Below are positions 5,418-7,032 of a stretch of 7,032 nt of DNA, in pieces; the first letter of the stretch is position 1, and each line of letters begins with the position of its first letter. The translations under genes were made by a program, and so were the position numbers. The notes beneath the pieces were generated by a model, which was not told the DNA's origin, did not search any database, and was given only the letters and a program-made list of their open reading frames with translations. The stretch lies in contig JAJZIZ010000034.1 in the NCBI GenBank assembly GCA_021846005.1, positions 1 to 7,032 on the forward strand, given 5' to 3'. This stretch comes from Microcaldota archaeon. GTDB lineage: Archaea; Micrarchaeota; Micrarchaeia; Micrarchaeales; CABMGC01.

Positions 5418-5568
5418 CGCCTTTGCGGCTTTTTGTGGCTTCTATCGAATTTTTAGTTATCTCCAAATTACAACTATCGTGTGTAAAACACCAAGTCCGG
5501 CATTCGTCAGCATTCTCCTTCTTCATATAATGTAATTTGCATATCTCACATTGGTATAGCGCCATCAT
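5398..5568 (-). CDS. 56-residue Cys-rich (zinc-finger-like) small protein
   Basis: Minus-strand frame from ATG 5566-5568 (a second ATG follows at once) to TAG at 5398-5400. The protein reads CEICKLHY (C7, C10, H13), CRTWCFTHDSCNLEIT (C23, C27, H30, C33) and a basic Lys/Arg tail (KSRKGAKKPKA). The pattern YxCExC..HY...E.A.EC..WC..H.SCN.EI matches a small protein that I recall as widespread in archaeal genomes and usually annotated hypothetical. Five Cys and two His suggest one bound zinc; the role is unknown. A TATA-like TTAAATTT at 5588-5595 is centred about 25 bases upstream of the ATG, suggesting a leaderless transcript; AGGAA also lies about ten bases upstream. It is convergent with the transposase remnant and overlaps its tail. 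The basic tail may be partly native or extended, since the overlapped DNA belongs to the remnant. Confidence 0.85.
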   Translation of the reverse strand: MMALYQCEICKLHYMKKENADECRTWCFTHDSCNLEITKNSIEATKSRKGAKKPKA

Positions 5569-5587
5569 TTAATCTGTTCCTAAAGTC

Positions 5588-5595
5588 TTAAATTT
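5588..5595 (-). promoter_or_regulatory. TATA-like box of the small Cys-rich gene
   Basis: TTAAATTT (AAATTTAA on the minus strand) is centred about 24-25 bases from the ATG at 5568, the spacing expected for a leaderless archaeal mRNA. It overlaps the outer edge of the inverted repeat starting at 5593. Confidence 0.5.
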
Positions 5596-5660
5596 GCTTC
5601 TGCTCACAAATTATCCATGTTGCTACATAGATAGGATTTATGAGCAGATTTGTTAGCAAA
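5593..5660. repeat. 68-base imperfect palindromic element
   Basis: The left arm TCTGCTCACAAAT...ATGT (5599-5620) and the right arm (5625-5648) are inverted copies that match at 20 of 22 positions, with two extra bases in the right arm and a four-base loop TGCT (5621-5624). TTTGCT (5593-5598) and AGCAAA (5655-5660) extend the pairing beyond a six-base bulge (5649-5654). The two mismatches become G-U pairs if the minus strand is transcribed, so the stem would be almost fully paired in minus-strand RNA. It may be a miniature mobile element, an insertion-sequence end, or an RNA structure. Confidence 0.7.
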
Positions 5661-5731
5661 GCCGGACACCGCCTAAGCGCTAAATAACCTCTTTATATCT
5701 TATCCTTCAATGTAATAGCCGTGTATCCGGC
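5661..5731. repeat. Second inverted repeat abutting the first and enclosing a TATA box
   Basis: GCCGGACAC (5661-5669) can pair with GTGTATCCGGC (5721-5731) by six pairs (GCCGGA/TCCGGC) and then three (CAC/GTG) around a two-base bulge. It begins at the base after the preceding palindrome. The span is tRNA-sized, but there is no T-loop or anticodon arm, so it is not a tRNA. It encloses the TTTATATC box at 5692-5699. Confidence 0.4.
5692..5699 (+). promoter_or_regulatory. TATA-like box upstream of the STT3 gene
   Basis: TTTATATC is close to the archaeal TATA consensus and predicts transcription start near 5721, with a 55-base leader to the TTG at 5776. A second candidate, TTTTTAAAT at 5758-5766, would start transcription near 5787, downstream of that TTG, and would imply the shorter protein beginning at ATG 5845. 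Confidence 0.5.
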
Positions 5732-5775
5732 ATTGTTATTTGGGACCGGATCGATTGTTTTTAAATGTGGTTTGA

Positions 5776-7032
5776 TTGACTGAAGAAGAAGCGGAACGAA
5801 AATTAAAGGAAGTCGAGGCAAGGGAGAAAAATGTATCAGAAGGAATGACTGATTTTGCCAAGGCCAAAGATATCTTAGAAAGGGAAGAGAAGGACCTTAG
5901 GGAAAAAATATCGCTTGAAAAGAAGCTTTCGGTTAAAAACGCAAGGATAGAATCAGAAGAGAAGTCATGGAGAGATATTTTTGGCAATAAGGATACAGCG
6001 ACAGAATATTTGATTTACGGCATAGCAGTCATAGTGATAATAGCGGTGGGCATATACCTGAGAAGCTCAATGCTCAAATTCGCAGGCTTCTACGAACCTG
6101 ACGGATGGTATCATTATTCAGTGGTAAGGGCGGCGGTGAACAACAATTTCACTATACCGCTTAGGCTTGGCATCTCGGGATGGCCAGGCTCGACAGTGGT
6201 AAGCGAACCGAAAGGATTGTACTGGGTCACCCTGCTGCCGTATTTCTTCCTCAGGTTTGCAGGTGTCAGCTACTACTACATAATGAGGCATATGGCCATA
6301 CTCTTCGGGTTGCTTGACATGCTCGGAGCGTACCTTCTTGCAAGACTTCTCAGCAAGGACAAGTTCTTCCTGCTGTTGGTATTGGCTCTTGTAGCTATGA
6401 GCGCGGGCGATGCGGCAAGGACCAGTGCGCTCATATACAGGGGGGACGGCTTTATCACCATCTTCCTGATGATAGCGCTGCTTTTCGAAGCTTACATATT
6501 CAAGGCCGAATCCAAAAATGAGAAGGTAGTCTATGCGGTGCTTTCGGGACTTTTCCTGAGTTTCGGCAATTTCGTTTGGAACGGTGCGCCGTTTGCATTC
6601 ATAATATACATAGTATCGTTCCTTCTGATATTGGTATATTCGTTTGTCAAGAAGAGGAGCGAGATACTTGAAAACTGCAAGTATGTGCTCCTTGCACTGA
6701 TCATATGGTTCGCATCTGTAAGCGCCATGACTTATGGAGGACAGATAACTGCAGGATACCAGATACTCGCAGGGCCCGGATTCCTACTGGTATTTCCCGT
6801 GCTTGCGATAGCATGGTATATAGCAAGGACAATAAACGAGAGAAAGTACATAGAAAGCGTTCCGGAGAGGCTGGGATTCATAGCCGCATTTGTCATAATA
6901 GGTGCACTGGCAGTCTGGGCAATAGACCCAAGCCTGATAGCCAATATATTCGTCAACAACGGCATCATAGTGGTCAACGCATTCGATGCCACAATACAGG
7001 AGCTTACTCCGCCGACGTATAACTTCCTGTTT
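5776..7032 (+). CDS. aglB: STT3/AglB oligosaccharyltransferase, N-terminal part (3' end outside window)
   Basis: 419 residues are visible and open at the window edge. STT3/AglB transfers a lipid-linked glycan to Asn in N-X-S/T sequons on the outer membrane face. Seen: a charged, helix-prone cytoplasmic stretch (residues 1-78), the first membrane helix LIYGIAVIVIIAVGIYL (79-95), then the first metal motif EPDGWYH (D109), about eight further hydrophobic segments, the second-loop motif YRGDGF (D224), and TIQELTPPTY (E409), the STT3 TIXE/SVSE motif that contacts metal and sequon. The WWDYG domain lies beyond the window. The in-frame TGA at 5773-5775 directly before TTG 5776 sets the limit; TTG is the longest start, and ATG 5845 would remove 23 residues. 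The N-terminal extension is unusual, since family members usually enter the first helix within a few dozen residues. The first acidic residue of the usual DXD is Arg here. Confidence 0.93.
   Translation, partial: MTEEEAERKLKEVEAREKNVSEGMTDFAKAKDILEREEKDLREKISLEKKLSVKNARIESEEKSWRDIFGNKDTATEYLIYGIAVIVIIAVGIYLRSSMLKFAGFYEPDGWYHYSVVRAAVNNNFTIPLRLGISGWPGSTVVSEPKGLYWVTLLPYFFLRFAGVSYYYIMRHMAILFGLLDMLGAYLLARLLSKDKFFLLLVLALVAMSAGDAARTSALIYRGDGFITIFLMIALLFEAYIFKAESKNEKVVYAVLSGLFLSFGNFVWNGAPFAFIIYIVSFLLILVYSFVKKRSEILENCKYVLLALIIWFASVSAMTYGGQITAGYQILAGPGFLLVFPVLAIAWYIARTINERKYIESVPERLGFIAAFVIIGALAVWAIDPSLIANIFVNNGIIVVNAFDATIQELTPPTYNFLF

Noticed and set aside
5101..5660. Complete insertion sequence with terminal inverted repeats
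   Set aside because: Only a transposase tail is present and no matching terminal repeats or target duplication could be identified around it.
5661..5731. Possible tRNA suggested by paired ends about 70 bases apart
   Set aside because: No GGTTCRA-type T-loop, no anticodon arm and no seven-pair acceptor stem with a discriminator.
5496..5734. Direct repeat TCCGGCATT at 5496-5504 and 5726-5734
   Set aside because: Only nine bases, one copy inside the coding sequence of the small Cys-rich gene; likely chance.
5736..5987. 83-residue Ser/Phe-rich open frame on the minus strand
   Set aside because: Antisense shadow of the Glu/Lys-rich coiled-coil part of STT3.
1..7032. CRISPR array or tandem repeat array
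   Set aside because: No regularly spaced repeats were seen by eye on either strand.

Overview
The window is archaeal. Evidence: an archaeal-type DnaG primase, RNA polymerase subunit Rpo6/RpoK, a Sulfolobus-type geranylgeranyl reductase for isoprenoid lipids, an ICC-like archaeal metallophosphoesterase, and an STT3/AglB oligosaccharyltransferase. TATA-like boxes and Shine-Dalgarno sequences of the AGGTGA type fit. Base composition is roughly half G+C by eye, and AGG/AGA (Arg) and ATA (Ile) codons are frequent. The lineage cannot be fixed from sequence alone. A small-genome (DPANN, for example Micrarchaeota-like) or Thermoplasmatales-associated archaeon is my guess, not a demonstrated assignment.

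Layout. 1-170: C-terminal end of a four-CxxC zinc protein (+), meeting dnaG (-, 197-1630) tail to tail. 1631-2153: 523 bases with no gene I can support. It holds an AT-rich promoter-like block, a degenerate copy of the 3' end of the downstream phosphoesterase gene, and hairpins in front of rpoK. 2154-3783: rpoK and a geranylgeranyl reductase (GGR) gene in a tight pair (+). 3820-4539: metallophosphoesterase (-), convergent with GGR. 4676-5077: unrecognised 133-residue protein (+), divergent from the phosphoesterase. 5078-5775: accessory-looking stretch. It holds a decayed DDE transposase tail (+), a 56-residue Cys-rich protein (-) and two adjacent inverted repeats. 5776-end: STT3/AglB (+), cut by the window edge, with an unusual charged cytoplasmic N-terminal extension.

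How it fits together. The recognisable genes are core housekeeping: RNA priming/RNA decay (DnaG), transcription (Rpo6), membrane lipid saturation (GGR) and protein N-glycosylation (STT3). They do not form one pathway; only rpoK-GGR looks like an operon.

The most notable signals are in 5078-5775 and at the start of STT3: a transposase remnant with stops, frameshifts and a lost catalytic Glu; a 68-base palindromic element next to it; a small conserved-looking zinc protein; and the STT3 N-terminal extension with a variant second metal motif. I see no tRNA, rRNA or CRISPR array, and no convincing wholly new multi-gene system.
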